Source: Belliella filtrata
GTDB lineage: Bacteria; Bacteroidota; Bacteroidia; Cytophagales; Cyclobacteriaceae
Direction of reading: 5' to 3'
Assembly: GCF_022549775.1 (NCBI RefSeq)
Contig: NZ_JAKZGP010000032.1
Coordinates: 1-53,937 of the forward strand
Length of the DNA: 53,937 nt
Shown: positions 18,401 to 27,202 of the stretch, one piece after another
How positions within the stretch are numbered: position 1 is the first letter of the stretch
Layout of the letters: every line of letters begins with the position of its first letter
Notes under the pieces: generated by a model
The model's input: the letters and a program-made list of their open reading frames with translations, nothing else
The model's database searches: none
Told to the model about the DNA's origin: nothing
Translations under genes and position numbers: made by a program

Positions 18401-19784
18401 AGAAATTGTCAACTGTGTTCATTGGGTGTTTCAATCGTACCCATTCACCCTTTTGATCAATGATCTCTAAGAAGTCTCCGCCTGTTGGCTGATCACCCTC
18501 GCCAGCCATCAGCCCAAGCTTCATTTCTACAGGTCCTGAATTCACAGTACCAAATCCACTTATCTCGATTTCTCCCATGTGCTCATTTCCATCCATTGAT
18601 TGGACGAAAGAATAACCGTCAAAGATGGTGATATCCCTCCAATTCATTTTGGAGTTTTGATATACCACGATGATTCCCCAGTTTCCAAAGAATCCTGTAT
18701 TGTCTGAGTATCCTTCTTGTAAAGCAATATCTGCAATAGTGTATTCACCTAGACCATGAGTCCTGACATAGTCGGTGATATCTGAATAGCCTGCGTAGAT
18801 ATCAGCTAGATCAATTTTTGGAAATAGGATAGCATTGCCATCAGCTGTGATTTCTGTATAGGAATTGGCATTTGGTCCTTTTAACTTTACTTTTCTCTTA
18901 TCATAGGTGTTTGTATATGGTAGAATAGGAGTGTGGCTACCATTGAAGACTACATGAACAAATGTATCTGTAAAAGCCTCAAGTGGATCCTCATATTTTT
19001 CTTTGATAGTCAGCTTACCAAACGAAAATGTCAAATCATTTTGTTTAATTTCAATAGGTGTGAAAGTTGCTGTAGTTATGCCATTTTCTGTTTTAATCTT
19101 AAGATTTTGTACGTTTATATACTCATAACCATTTGTAGTATATTCTACAGCAACGCCATCATGGAAATTGAAGCTTAGTAGCATGTTATACTGATTGTCA
19201 AGAATTGAGATGATAATTGTTGCTTTTTCATTTTCATCTGAGTTCTTGAAAAATGATACCATAAAGTGATCATTTTCATCCAGGTCGGTGTCTGAAAATT
19301 TAAACTCCTCATTTATAAAATGAATAGTTTCTCCAGGAATAACATTCTTGGTGATTTCGAAACTGACATCAGTATCCGGAACAGTCCTGCCAGACCAATA
19401 GAGGCCAGCATAACGTATTTCTGAACAGTTAGGATCGGCATTGTTTTCTTCTGAAAATACCAGTGTAGCAGAGGAAGAATTGAAGGTTTTTTGATCATCA
19501 TCTATATCTGTATACAAAGTCTCTGAGTAAGAGTTGAATGATGAATCCGTGTGGTATAGGAGTTTTAGGTTGGAGTTACCAATGATGGTAAAGTCACCTT
19601 TGATTCTAAATATATTCCCCTCAGGTGCAGATTCTCCAACTCTATGCTTGAAAGGGATAGGATTCCGATGCTGCGCAAATGATGCAAAATTAAATGTATA
19701 AAAAAGAATAAAAAGGAAAATCAGTTTCCAATAAGCATAAACCTTAAGAGGTGTGTTGGGTTTTAATTGCATTTCTAACATCAA
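15498..19784 (-). CDS. Giant secreted surface protein with T9SS type-B (gliding motility-associated) C-terminal domain
   Basis: A 1428-residue protein, likely exported by Sec and moved across the outer membrane by the type IX secretion system. An N-terminal signal peptide (hydrophobic segment ~20-37, ending FASFAQ) is followed by a beta-rich region of about 500 residues that I do not recognise. Two DUF11-like immunoglobulin-type repeats follow (around 555-665 and 905-1010, with the ITYSADIRNLG and ITFTITVTNIGD motifs), then adhesin-like modules with conserved cysteines. The last ~90 residues are the gliding-motility C-terminal domain (FSNAILSGVDGHGL, then VQVFNRWGELIY, then FWDGTVSGKRVLAGNYSLLIVY). 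It is probably a surface adhesin or polymer-binding protein. Confidence 0.85.
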   Translation of the reverse strand: MMLEMQLKPNTPLKVYAYWKLIFLFILFYTFNFASFAQHRNPIPFKHRVGESAPEGNIFRIKGDFTIIGNSNLKLLYHTDSSFNSYSETLYTDIDDDQKTFNSSSATLVFSEENNADPNCSEIRYAGLYWSGRTVPDTDVSFEITKNVIPGETIHFINEEFKFSDTDLDENDHFMVSFFKNSDENEKATIIISILDNQYNMLLSFNFHDGVAVEYTTNGYEYINVQNLKIKTENGITTATFTPIEIKQNDLTFSFGKLTIKEKYEDPLEAFTDTFVHVVFNGSHTPILPYTNTYDKRKVKLKGPNANSYTEITADGNAILFPKIDLADIYAGYSDITDYVRTHGLGEYTIADIALQEGYSDNTGFFGNWGIIVVYQNSKMNWRDITIFDGYSFVQSMDGNEHMGEIEISGFGTVNSGPVEMKLGLMAGEGDQPTGGDFLEIIDQKGEWVRLKHPMNTVDNFFNSTIYTPVKNAANQPVPTPRFPNLKNNIGVDIVQWDIENPSNSIITNNQTSTKFRFGTRQDLYAIYLMAFSVLSYIPDVQVLNQPVSINGLPIDGTTPTVEPGQEITYSADIRNLGSEEVKDTKITIPLPYTANFISASTIPSNYGKVTFDPNIGINGTIIWDIGDLPLKQNKEEIIATLNYTIKVTEDCTILANASCETNVIIEGFVSGYGKLSENSFSNLPFAYELKEGACEGEELNTPTEIPIVKRAEYAAANCSNFDGLAGLIPISTLAFCQRDTPVDLIDLIKPTDPKYNVFFFSEEVGGNPFPNYFINTYAVGKEIIWAAQGLEGGCTGPRTPITIDITATAPNPKVFDGIFCIGYNEAYFQVNQIEGYTLNYYQDNSPLSKPLEAVPILDPDKPGLYTVWVSHSKVGECESDRIKVETRVYDCTQTANITIDIVPDINPYTHIDQAITFTITVTNIGDITLSNIIVPETLMNNNWTLPELKPSESNAFTFTYYITAADLESGSFMAETSVTGTSFLGVSYSYNYTTVFSIPDYFKDYEITTEDANCGQNGNNLGDLIVKFKDQNAHGYIEILEEESSVYRSYFDPTNQLKVQLKPGRYQVILTTPNDTKIPDQNYYIIKEPASVEFDLQDENIYACTTYELSLNDQAITFEVFGPSGNSIQRNTSGNFLLTQSGNYKILGKDPNGTKCSLEKTIRIEIPILFELNVEIGSFCQNDYLTNVQLLSATTSHQINWSVLSNNGYISLNEFDELSQIQLTEPGTYLVTTTNQEGCIVGRKTFEISRTQNPEPAIAAFYTICPTKQGNQSITVLGQFENYSWFIGDFIISQEATLYPKENGKYTLVTTDLSGCTFAKEFEVEIKCEPTLIFSNAILSGVDGHGLKIVTDNLIESLSVQVFNRWGELIYTCQDLAPQNGKSSSCFWDGTVSGKRVLAGNYSLLIVYKIKGENKEHKIFDMIMVIE

Positions 19785-20211
19785 ACTAAGTAATATATGA
19801 CTTAAATGAATTCACAATCGCAATTTGATTGTATCTGGTGAAGTATGCAGACTCTTTTATCTTCCATATTTTTAAGTTTTAATTCTGAAAATGATCTGAT
19901 TGGAGCATTTCAAAATTTATGAAAATGAAAAAGATAATTTGGTGTCAATTTCGCATAAGCCTTTACAAGAAACTTAGATTGATAACTAAGGAGAATTTTG
20001 TTTGAAAAATAGGAAATAGTTTCAAATAAAATACTCATGAATATCAAATTTATTTTTTGACTTTATCAGATGTTCAAATCTTTGTTTTTCATAGGCTTAT
20101 AGTTGAAGTGTAACGGTAAAGATTAAGTCAATTTTCAAAGTCAAAGACTGAAATGAGAATTGATAAATCACTTAATAAACCCTTTATTTGTAATCCACTT
20201 TCTTTCTGATC
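19785..20211. other. Divergent intergenic region, nothing definite
   Basis: About 430 bases separate the minus-strand surface-protein gene from the plus-strand membrane-protein gene. The region is very AT-rich and must hold both promoters, but I find no box-and-spacer pair I would defend. No ORF or hairpin of note. Confidence 0.3.
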
Positions 20212-21426
20212 ATGCTTGGAGCACTCATATTGATAATTTTCCTGTTTTTGTTGACTCAACCCATCCTAAAGGATGTCAAGGCGAAGCATAAATGGGTCAA
20301 TCTTCAACTCTTGAACCAACTGTATTGGTATCATATGTTTTTTGGATTGGTATATTATTTATATGCAGTTTTCAATCGATCAGATTCAAAGCTTTATTAC
20401 CTAAGAGCACTTCAATTTTGGAATGAGTGGTCAGATGCTTTTTCTACAGGCACTGGTTTTATAGAGTGGTTAGCATTTCCTTTTGTGAGGTTTTTGAATT
20501 TCAATTATGAAATGACCATGATGCTTTTCACTTGGTTCGGCTTTTTGGGATTTTTATACTTTTACCTTTTCATCAAGGAGAACTTGAATTTTAACCCTAA
20601 ACTAAAAGGGTGGGATGCAATTACGATATTTATGTTTTTGCCCAACATGCACTTCTGGACAGCGTCTCTAGGCAAAGGTGCTATTATATTCAGCGGTTTG
20701 GGTTTTTTGGTTTATGGATTGTCTCGGCCAGCTCAGCGAATTCCACATATTTTGATTGGTAGCTTTGTTTCCTATTTGGTTAGACCACATATTCTGTTTG
20801 CGGTTCTGATTGGGATGTCAGTAGGATTTGTATTAGGAAAAGGGAAGGTGCCTTTGTATCAAAAGTACCTTGTCGCGCTTGCAGGTCTTGTCGTCTCAGT
20901 AATTATGTATGAGAAAATCATTCTTTATTTAGGCTATGATCCTAATAATATTTTTGAGTCTTTTGAAGAAGAATCAGCCCTTAATGCACACAGGCTAAGC
21001 TACTCGGCTGGATCAGCAGTAAACATGAGTAGCTATAGTTTACCGATGAAGTTGTTTACCTTTTGGTTTAGACCTTTATTTATAGATTCTCCAAATTTCC
21101 TCGGAATTGTGGTGAGTTTTGAAAATGCACTATATATCTACATGTTTAGCAAAATATTCAGTAGAGATTTTATCACTTACATCAAAGATGCGCCAGCCAT
21201 GGTGAAAATGTCCGGCGTAGTTTTTATTTCCATTTCGATATCGATGACATACATTATGTCAAATTTGGGGATTATCATACGGCAGAAAAGTCAAATTATG
21301 TACTTTATGCTATTTGTAATTGTAGCATTCTTAGATTGGCAGAAGACCAATAGGCTCAAAAAGAGGGCATTGATTTATAATAGGATTGTTCAAGAGGAAG
21401 AGCGTAAGGTTAAGGCTTCTTCCTGA
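20212..21426 (+). CDS. Polytopic membrane protein, possible polysaccharide polymerase (EpsG/Wzy-like)
   Basis: A 404-residue integral membrane protein with about ten hydrophobic segments. No named family motif is certain. The layout (short loops, an aromatic-rich WNEWSDAFSTGTGFIEWLAFPFVRF periplasmic segment near 65-90, then FLPNMHFWTASLGKGAI, and VRPHILFAVLIGMSVG) resembles bacterial polysaccharide repeat-unit polymerases such as EpsG-like proteins. The FWTASLGK phrase is in the position where such proteins have a conserved sugar-binding loop. Export genes lie 13-17 kb away, which supports but does not prove the role. The C-terminus is a charged cytoplasmic tail. Confidence 0.6.
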   Translation: MLGALILIIFLFLLTQPILKDVKAKHKWVNLQLLNQLYWYHMFFGLVYYLYAVFNRSDSKLYYLRALQFWNEWSDAFSTGTGFIEWLAFPFVRFLNFNYEMTMMLFTWFGFLGFLYFYLFIKENLNFNPKLKGWDAITIFMFLPNMHFWTASLGKGAIIFSGLGFLVYGLSRPAQRIPHILIGSFVSYLVRPHILFAVLIGMSVGFVLGKGKVPLYQKYLVALAGLVVSVIMYEKIILYLGYDPNNIFESFEEESALNAHRLSYSAGSAVNMSSYSLPMKLFTFWFRPLFIDSPNFLGIVVSFENALYIYMFSKIFSRDFITYIKDAPAMVKMSGVVFISISISMTYIMSNLGIIIRQKSQIMYFMLFVIVAFLDWQKTNRLKKRALIYNRIVQEEERKVKASS

Positions 21427-21454
21427 TGTCAGTTGATTTAGATTTTTGTATTTT

Positions 21455-21740
21455 TTAGTTTTCTGTTTCGAAGTATTAAGATATATATTGATTGGTTTAG
21501 AGAGTTGAAAAGTTTATATGGTTGATCTAGTAGAGTGTATTTTATGCTAAGAATTGGATGCATTTTGCCTCTAAGGTACTAAGAGACGAGAGATTAGAGA
21601 TGTCTGTCACAAACCAAGAAACAATTCCTCCTTCCTCTTTTTCTCTTTTTTGTACGGATATTCGTAGCAAGCCCATATCGCCGCAGGCAAATATCAACTG
21701 TATATCGCTTTAGCATATATCAAATTCATCCTTCTTCAAA
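21455..21740. repeat. Dispersed intergenic repeat, copy A (conserved core 21660-21733)
   Basis: The 74-bp core differs from copy B (28359-28432) at only 4 positions and is in the same orientation. Upstream of the core the two copies share shorter words (TTAGTTTTCTGTT near the start, AGTTGAAA, CTAAGG), suggesting one older element of ~270 bp whose left part has diverged. On the minus strand the core holds two degenerate tandem units of about 26 bases, each beginning TTGATAT and containing GGCGAT. Both copies follow the 3' end of a plus-strand gene. No ORF in it is convincing. Confidence 0.75.
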
Positions 21741-21847
21741 TTAAGAGAATGTTACCAAAACCATTGGTAATGTTAATTGTACTTCACCTACCTGTTATGA
21801 TTCTATTACAATCGACTTGTCAATTGGGCATTTTTAGATCAAGCCTA

Positions 21848-21855
21848 TAGGTTTG
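21848..21855 (+). promoter_or_regulatory. Putative -7 promoter element of the LRR lipoprotein/TonB receptor cluster
   Basis: TAGGTTTG is an exact TAnnTTTG match, 28 bases before the ATG at 21884. A TTGG about 20 bases upstream could be the -33 element. Confidence 0.5.
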
Positions 21856-21883
21856 AGGCATCGTTTAAAAAAAACCAACCTTT

Positions 21884-22825
21884 ATGAAGTATTTTGAAAG
21901 AATGAAGAGATCTATCAGTTTTCTAATGGCTTTGGCAGTCTTAGGATTCACATTTACAAGCTGTAGTGATGATGAAAATGATCCAGCTGTAGACCCAGTA
22001 GATGAAGTAGTAGTGATTGAGGATTCGGAGCTATTAGAGATCATTCTGGATGAATTGAACATCCAAAGCGCTGGAGCTTTGACAAAAGCTAGAATGATGG
22101 AATTGACTGAATTGAATGTTAGCAATGCAGTGCTGTCAACATTCAGTGGTATTGAAGAAGCTGAAAATTTGGAGGTACTTTATGCTAGAAGTGTTGAGGT
22201 AGAAGATTTGACTCCTATATCCAGTTTGACAAACTTGATCGTATTGGATATGAGAGATGCTGTGACTCCTACATCATTGTCTTTTCTAGCTCCTTTGGAA
22301 AATATCGAAAACATAGATTTTCAAAACACTGCTGTTGCTGACATTTCAGCACTTGCTGGAAAGACTTCACTTACACACATCAACTTAAGAGAAACTGATG
22401 TGTCTGATATTTCTGCTTTAGAGGGCATGACTCAGTTACAGTTTTTGAACCTTAATAGAGCTGGTGGAGGAAATGGTATCACCAACCCAGGGCTAATTAC
22501 TCCAATGGAAAATCTTTATTACCTAAGTTTAAGAAACACAGTGCTTGGAGATGAGCTTTTTGCTGAGATTTTTGCAAATAAGACCAAATTGGTCGAGTCA
22601 AATATCAGAAATACAGGCATCACTTCTGTTATGGCCTTAGTTCCATTATTCGAAGCAGGTGCTTTCACCGAGGCACTTTCTGAAGAGTTTGACAATAAGA
22701 TTTCTTTGGATATTCAAAATAATGCAATCACAGATCTTTGCGCAATCTATCCATGGGTAGGTAATTTTCCAGAAGGCGAGTTGGAATGGTCTTCAGCTGC
22801 TGGAGATTTCAGTGATTGTGACTAA
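21884..22825 (+). CDS. Leucine-rich-repeat lipoprotein
   Basis: A 313-residue lipoprotein: hydrophobic signal then the lipobox FTSC with the acylated Cys followed by SDDEND. Acidic residues directly after the Cys are typical of Bacteroidota surface-exposed lipoproteins. After a short acidic linker come internalin-type LRRs, visible at about 85-260 with the 22-residue spacing LxxLxxLxLxxxxVxDISALxGMTSLT. Such repeats bind proteins or glycans. Met1 or Met7 could be the start. A long hairpin separates it from the TonB receptor gene on the same strand, so the two may be partly independently expressed. Confidence 0.85.
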   Translation: MKYFERMKRSISFLMALAVLGFTFTSCSDDENDPAVDPVDEVVVIEDSELLEIILDELNIQSAGALTKARMMELTELNVSNAVLSTFSGIEEAENLEVLYARSVEVEDLTPISSLTNLIVLDMRDAVTPTSLSFLAPLENIENIDFQNTAVADISALAGKTSLTHINLRETDVSDISALEGMTQLQFLNLNRAGGGNGITNPGLITPMENLYYLSLRNTVLGDELFAEIFANKTKLVESNIRNTGITSVMALVPLFEAGAFTEALSEEFDNKISLDIQNNAITDLCAIYPWVGNFPEGELEWSSAAGDFSDCD

Positions 22826-22841
22826 TCGAGTTCACGATGAC

Positions 22842-22885
22842 TAGGCTGATTGGTTTTATGCAAGAGACCAATCAGCCTATTATTT
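22842..22885 (+). terminator. Hairpin terminator after the LRR lipoprotein gene
   Basis: Perfect 13-bp arms (22842-22854 TAGGCTGATTGGT and 22867-22879) with a 12-base loop are followed by a T-rich tract (TTATTTCAATTT). The T run is interrupted, so it may leak into the receptor gene. Confidence 0.7.
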
Positions 22886-22943
22886 CAATTTAAAATAATG
22901 CTGTAAAATTGGCAATTCACAGAATCGCCCAAAATAAGAGATT

Positions 22944-25730
22944 GTGAAAAAGTTTATAACACTCTTTTTGATTTCGATTACCCTTGTGCATATGGCACAT
23001 GCTCAAGTAGAAGTGTCTGGTACTGTGTATGATGAATACAATCAGCCATTGATAGGAGCTGTAGTTACCTTAAAGAATGGAAGCTCAGACCATAGTGCTG
23101 TCACAGATGTAGATGGTAGGTATGCTTGGTCCACGGTTCGCCAAGGTAGTTATGAAATGGAAGTGAGTTTCATTGGATTCAAAAATTACAAAAAGGCACT
23201 AGAAGTCTCCAATTCCTCTATCGATGAATTAGTGAAAATGAATCCAGATAGTCAGGTTTTGAGTGAGGTGGTTATCATGGGTTCAGTCAATCGCGGAACC
23301 GAAGCACAGGCCAGAAAGCTTGAACAAATGGCAAACAATACCATTAATGTGGTATCGGCCAAGTCTATTGAATTATCACCAGATATTACAGTAGCTAATG
23401 TTGTACAGCGTGTATCAGGACTTTCTATAGAGCGAAATGCTAGTGGTGATCCACAGTATGCTATAGTCAGAGGAATGGATAAAAGGTACAATTACACTTT
23501 AGTAAATGGTGTGAAAATACCTTCTCCAGACAATAAAAACCGATATGTTCCTCTGGATATTTTTCCTGCACAAATGCTTGAGCGGCTAGAAGTTGCCAAA
23601 AGTTTGTCACCTGATATGGAGGGGGATGCGATAGGAGGTAGTGTGAATCTCGTAATGAAAAGTGCTCCAGAAGAGTTTGAAGTCAATGCAGATTTTCAAC
23701 TTGGATACAACACTATTCATTTGAATAGACCTTTTTATAGCTATGACCGTGCTACAGAGAACAGGTTCTCACCTGCTGAGCGCTTTGGCTCTAGGTATGA
23801 GGCTAATATGTCGGATTTTTCTACCCGAAACCTAATCATCAATCCGATCAATCCACTTCCTGATTTGTTTGGAGGTATCACAATCGGGGATAGATTTATG
23901 CAAGGTAAACTGGGTGTAATGGTTGGTGCATCCGTGCAGAATTCTTTTCGAGGTGCAGATAGGGATTGGTACAAAGTGGATGTAGACCCTCTGGGCACAG
24001 GACGTCCAGCGCTTTCAAGTTTTCAAATGAGAAAAACCTCTATCCAGCAGTTTAGGTTGGGCCTTCACTCCAAAATAGATTACCAGTTCAATAAGCGTAA
24101 CAACATTAGTTTATACTATGGGGATTTTACCCTCAATGATTTTGAGTCTAGAGAAATGATCACTAGTGACAGAGATATATCTCCAGACAATGTAAATGCA
24201 ACTTATCTTTTCCAAACAAGAATCAGGTCGACTTACAGTGGTATTAGGAATGCCACATTGCAAGGTAAACATAACCTTGCTGATGAAAGGCTTCTTGTAG
24301 ACTGGTCTGCTGTATATTCTAGGGCAGAGTTTGATAGACCTGACAATGCTATTTTTTCAAGAAATGGAGGGGTAGAAAATGGGGTTGAAATGCCTCAAAA
24401 CATCGAAAGAAGAAATCCTAGAAGATGGGAAAAGCATTATGATCAGGATTTCACTTTGCACCTCAATATGCTATATAAACCTGCTCTCTTGGATGATTAC
24501 AAAGGGTACATTAAAGTAGGTGGAATGGCAAGGGACAAGGAGCGAGGAGCGCTCTTCAACAGGTATAGGTTTGATCCTAATCCGCCATTTCAAGAACAAG
24601 GCACGGATTGGAACGATTTCAGAGATGTGCAATGGGATATATTGAATCCTACAGGAACACTTGGGCATGCTTTGAATTACAACGCCTACGAGCAAATTGG
24701 AGCATATTATGGGATTTTACATCTCGAATTCGGAAAGCTTGATGTCAATGCAGGAGCTAGGGTTGAGCATACCAATCAAGGCTATGTATCGAGAACTACC
24801 AATCAGTTTGAGTTACCTAAATTGAATCAAATTTATACAGATGTACTTCCTAATCTTAGCCTTAAATACAAGCCCAAGAGTGATGTGAATTTGCGAAGTT
24901 CATATTACAAAGCGATCAATAGACCTGGTTATTTTGAAATTGTAGATGGCATCTCTGATGAGGATGATGAGTTTCCATTCAAAGGAAACCCTGATGTACA
25001 AAGGGCTATTGCTGATAACTTTGATGTAAGGTATGAATATTTCCCAAATGCAAATGAACAGTTTCTATTCGGCGCTTTTTATAAAAGAATAGAAGACCCG
25101 ATTGAATTATTACTTGTCAGACAGACCAGTTTGACCACAGGTCCAAGAAATCTCACACCAACCAATTCTGGTACGGCTACCAATTGGGGTTTGGAAATGG
25201 ACTACAGTAAATTCTTCAACAATATTGGGATTAGGGCAAACTATACCTTTACAAGATCTTCACTTACTACGACAAAAAGTGAGCGAGTGAGAGAAAATCC
25301 AGATGATACTAGCTCAGAACTAATTCTAAGAGAGGTAAATCAAACACGACCTCTTCAAGGACAAGCTGATCATATAGGTAACTTAAGTTTATTGTATAAA
25401 AATCAAAAGACTGGTACTGATTTACAGTTGTCAGCTGTATATACAGGTGAGCGGATAGAGATTGTCTCTCCGTGGCTTGACCTTGATATTTGGTCAAGAC
25501 CTTTTACACAGCTTGATTTTTCTATAGAGCAAAAATTAGGTAACTGGGTAGTTTTTGGAAAGGCAAACAACTTGCTCAATACGCCCTACGAACTCTTTGT
25601 AAAAAGTCCACGAAAAACTGAGCAACTAGATTTCCCTTTACAAGATAGAGCTGGTCAAACAATCGTCCAAAGGGATTTTTTCTGGCAATCTTTCCGACTA
25701 GGAGTGAGATACAAAATCAATGGGATATAA
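22944..25730 (+). CDS. TonB-dependent outer-membrane receptor
   Basis: A 928-residue outer-membrane transporter that moves a ligand using TonB energy. Signal peptide 1-20 (ending AHAQ). A CarboxypepD_reg-like domain occupies about 21-100 (VSGTVYDEYNQPLIGAVVTLKNG), then the plug domain (about 115-240: NVVQRVSGLSIERNASGDPQYAIVRGMDKRYNYTLVNGV and GGSVNLVMKSAP), then a beta-barrel ending in an aromatic strand. The start codon is GTG, supported by the signal peptide. No susD homologue is adjacent, so it is not a classical SusCD pair. It is followed after 18 bases by the beta-helix lipoprotein gene, clearly one operon. Confidence 0.93.
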   Translation: MKKFITLFLISITLVHMAHAQVEVSGTVYDEYNQPLIGAVVTLKNGSSDHSAVTDVDGRYAWSTVRQGSYEMEVSFIGFKNYKKALEVSNSSIDELVKMNPDSQVLSEVVIMGSVNRGTEAQARKLEQMANNTINVVSAKSIELSPDITVANVVQRVSGLSIERNASGDPQYAIVRGMDKRYNYTLVNGVKIPSPDNKNRYVPLDIFPAQMLERLEVAKSLSPDMEGDAIGGSVNLVMKSAPEEFEVNADFQLGYNTIHLNRPFYSYDRATENRFSPAERFGSRYEANMSDFSTRNLIINPINPLPDLFGGITIGDRFMQGKLGVMVGASVQNSFRGADRDWYKVDVDPLGTGRPALSSFQMRKTSIQQFRLGLHSKIDYQFNKRNNISLYYGDFTLNDFESREMITSDRDISPDNVNATYLFQTRIRSTYSGIRNATLQGKHNLADERLLVDWSAVYSRAEFDRPDNAIFSRNGGVENGVEMPQNIERRNPRRWEKHYDQDFTLHLNMLYKPALLDDYKGYIKVGGMARDKERGALFNRYRFDPNPPFQEQGTDWNDFRDVQWDILNPTGTLGHALNYNAYEQIGAYYGILHLEFGKLDVNAGARVEHTNQGYVSRTTNQFELPKLNQIYTDVLPNLSLKYKPKSDVNLRSSYYKAINRPGYFEIVDGISDEDDEFPFKGNPDVQRAIADNFDVRYEYFPNANEQFLFGAFYKRIEDPIELLLVRQTSLTTGPRNLTPTNSGTATNWGLEMDYSKFFNNIGIRANYTFTRSSLTTTKSERVRENPDDTSSELILREVNQTRPLQGQADHIGNLSLLYKNQKTGTDLQLSAVYTGERIEIVSPWLDLDIWSRPFTQLDFSIEQKLGNWVVFGKANNLLNTPYELFVKSPRKTEQLDFPLQDRAGQTIVQRDFFWQSFRLGVRYKINGI

Positions 25731-25748
25731 ATAAAGAAAACCAATAAA

Positions 25749-27116
25749 ATGATTAATTATATGAGAAAATTGAGATTTAGTTTACCATGCTTGATAATGC
25801 TATTTTTGGCATTTACCGCATGTGATAATTCATTTGTCAATGATGATGATGGAGACATCATTGGAGGAGATGATGATGTACCAGCTGGGTTTACCAAATT
25901 GGAAGGAGAAGTAAGTGGTACTTTAGGACCAGATGAAAATTATTGGGTTACTGGTGATTTGTTCATAAGAGCAGGGGAGTCCTTGACAATTATGGAAGGT
26001 ACAAACATCATTATCGATGGAACTGGAAGAGCAGGAAGTAGTCCTGAGATCAATGTTGCTGGAAGTTTCTACAGTTATGGAACAGCCGAAAAACCAGTAT
26101 ACATAGGTGTAGAAGAAGAAAAGCGAACTGTTTCCAATATCTTTAGAGGGTTTTGGGGAGGTATAATAGGGACAGATACTGCAGAAGATATAGTGTTTGA
26201 GTACACCACTATAGAGTTTGCAGGTGCACCTGCTGAAGCAGGATCATCAATCGTTGCAGAAGGAGAGATTGATGAAGGTGAACCAAGATATGCAGTATAT
26301 ATGGTCAATCCGGAAGGGAACTTTATCATGTGGCATTCTAGAATAGCTTACACCAAAGATGATGCTATCCGTCTCAACGGTGCAAAAACGCTAATTGCCT
26401 ATAGTGAATTTGCTTTCAACGGTGAAACAGGTGGTGAATCTGTCAACACTAAAAGTGGTGTGGTAGGAGACTTTTGCTACAATGTGTTTTATGGAATTGC
26501 GACCAATGGTTTGAAAGCGGCTAACTCAAAAGGTCGTCAACCGCAGTGTAATAACAATTATTACAATAATACCATCGTAGGGTCTGGCTGGAGAAGATCT
26601 CAAGCTGGAAGAGGTGGATCACTAAATTATGAAAATGGTGCGCGTGGGGAGTCTTTCAATAATTTGGTGGCTGACTGTAGATACGGATTACGTCTGTTCC
26701 CACCAGATGATGAGCCAGATATGGCCAATATGAAGTGGGGAAATCATTTTTATTATGGAAGTGATGAAGAAATGGTTGAAGGATTTCATCCAATCAATGG
26801 TATCATTGGTCAGAATGTCCCAGGATATGAAGGAATTACCATCCCAACTTCTGACATATTTGGCGCAGTAGGAGATAATGATCCTATGTTTGTGGGATAT
26901 AGTGTGGGAAGTTATACTCCAGCAAACTACAGAGCAATGAGCGATGCAAAGTTTGTTAATGACTTGTTTGAAATGTTCAAACTGTCCCCTGAAAGTCCAG
27001 CCATAACAGGCGGAACGACTGATTTCAGTCCAATCTATTCCGAGTATGTAGCCAATGGAAAAACATATACAACACCACTACCATCTACTTTTTTTGGTGC
27101 GGTAAATGCCGATTAA
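25749..27116 (+). CDS. Right-handed beta-helix-like lipoprotein
   Basis: A 455-residue lipoprotein (lipobox LAFTAC at about residue 26; acidic DNSFVNDDDGD follows, a surface-export type tail). Repeating short beta-strands (VSGTLGPDENYWVTGDLFIRAGESLTIMEGTNIIIDGTG, then AGSFYSYGTAEKPVYIGV) resemble parallel beta-helix proteins of the pectate-lyase type and the Bacteroidota secreted-protein group with a T-x-x-L-E-G-E-V start. No catalytic residue set is evident. It immediately follows the TonB receptor and likely works with it at the surface. Met5 is an alternative start. Confidence 0.8.
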   Translation: MINYMRKLRFSLPCLIMLFLAFTACDNSFVNDDDGDIIGGDDDVPAGFTKLEGEVSGTLGPDENYWVTGDLFIRAGESLTIMEGTNIIIDGTGRAGSSPEINVAGSFYSYGTAEKPVYIGVEEEKRTVSNIFRGFWGGIIGTDTAEDIVFEYTTIEFAGAPAEAGSSIVAEGEIDEGEPRYAVYMVNPEGNFIMWHSRIAYTKDDAIRLNGAKTLIAYSEFAFNGETGGESVNTKSGVVGDFCYNVFYGIATNGLKAANSKGRQPQCNNNYYNNTIVGSGWRRSQAGRGGSLNYENGARGESFNNLVADCRYGLRLFPPDDEPDMANMKWGNHFYYGSDEEMVEGFHPINGIIGQNVPGYEGITIPTSDIFGAVGDNDPMFVGYSVGSYTPANYRAMSDAKFVNDLFEMFKLSPESPAITGGTTDFSPIYSEYVANGKTYTTPLPSTFFGAVNAD

Positions 27117-27128
27117 ATACAAAACCTT

Positions 27129-27168
27129 AAAGGAGTCGATCATAATGGTTCGACTCCTTTCATTTTTT
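27129..27168 (+). terminator. Intrinsic terminator of the TonB receptor operon
   Basis: Perfect 11-bp arms AAAGGAGTCGA (27129-27139) and TCGACTCCTTT (27150-27160), a 10-base loop, then CATTTTTTT. Confidence 0.9.
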
Positions 27169-27202
27169 TAAACAACTTAAAACTTAGCATAACATCTTAA
27201 GC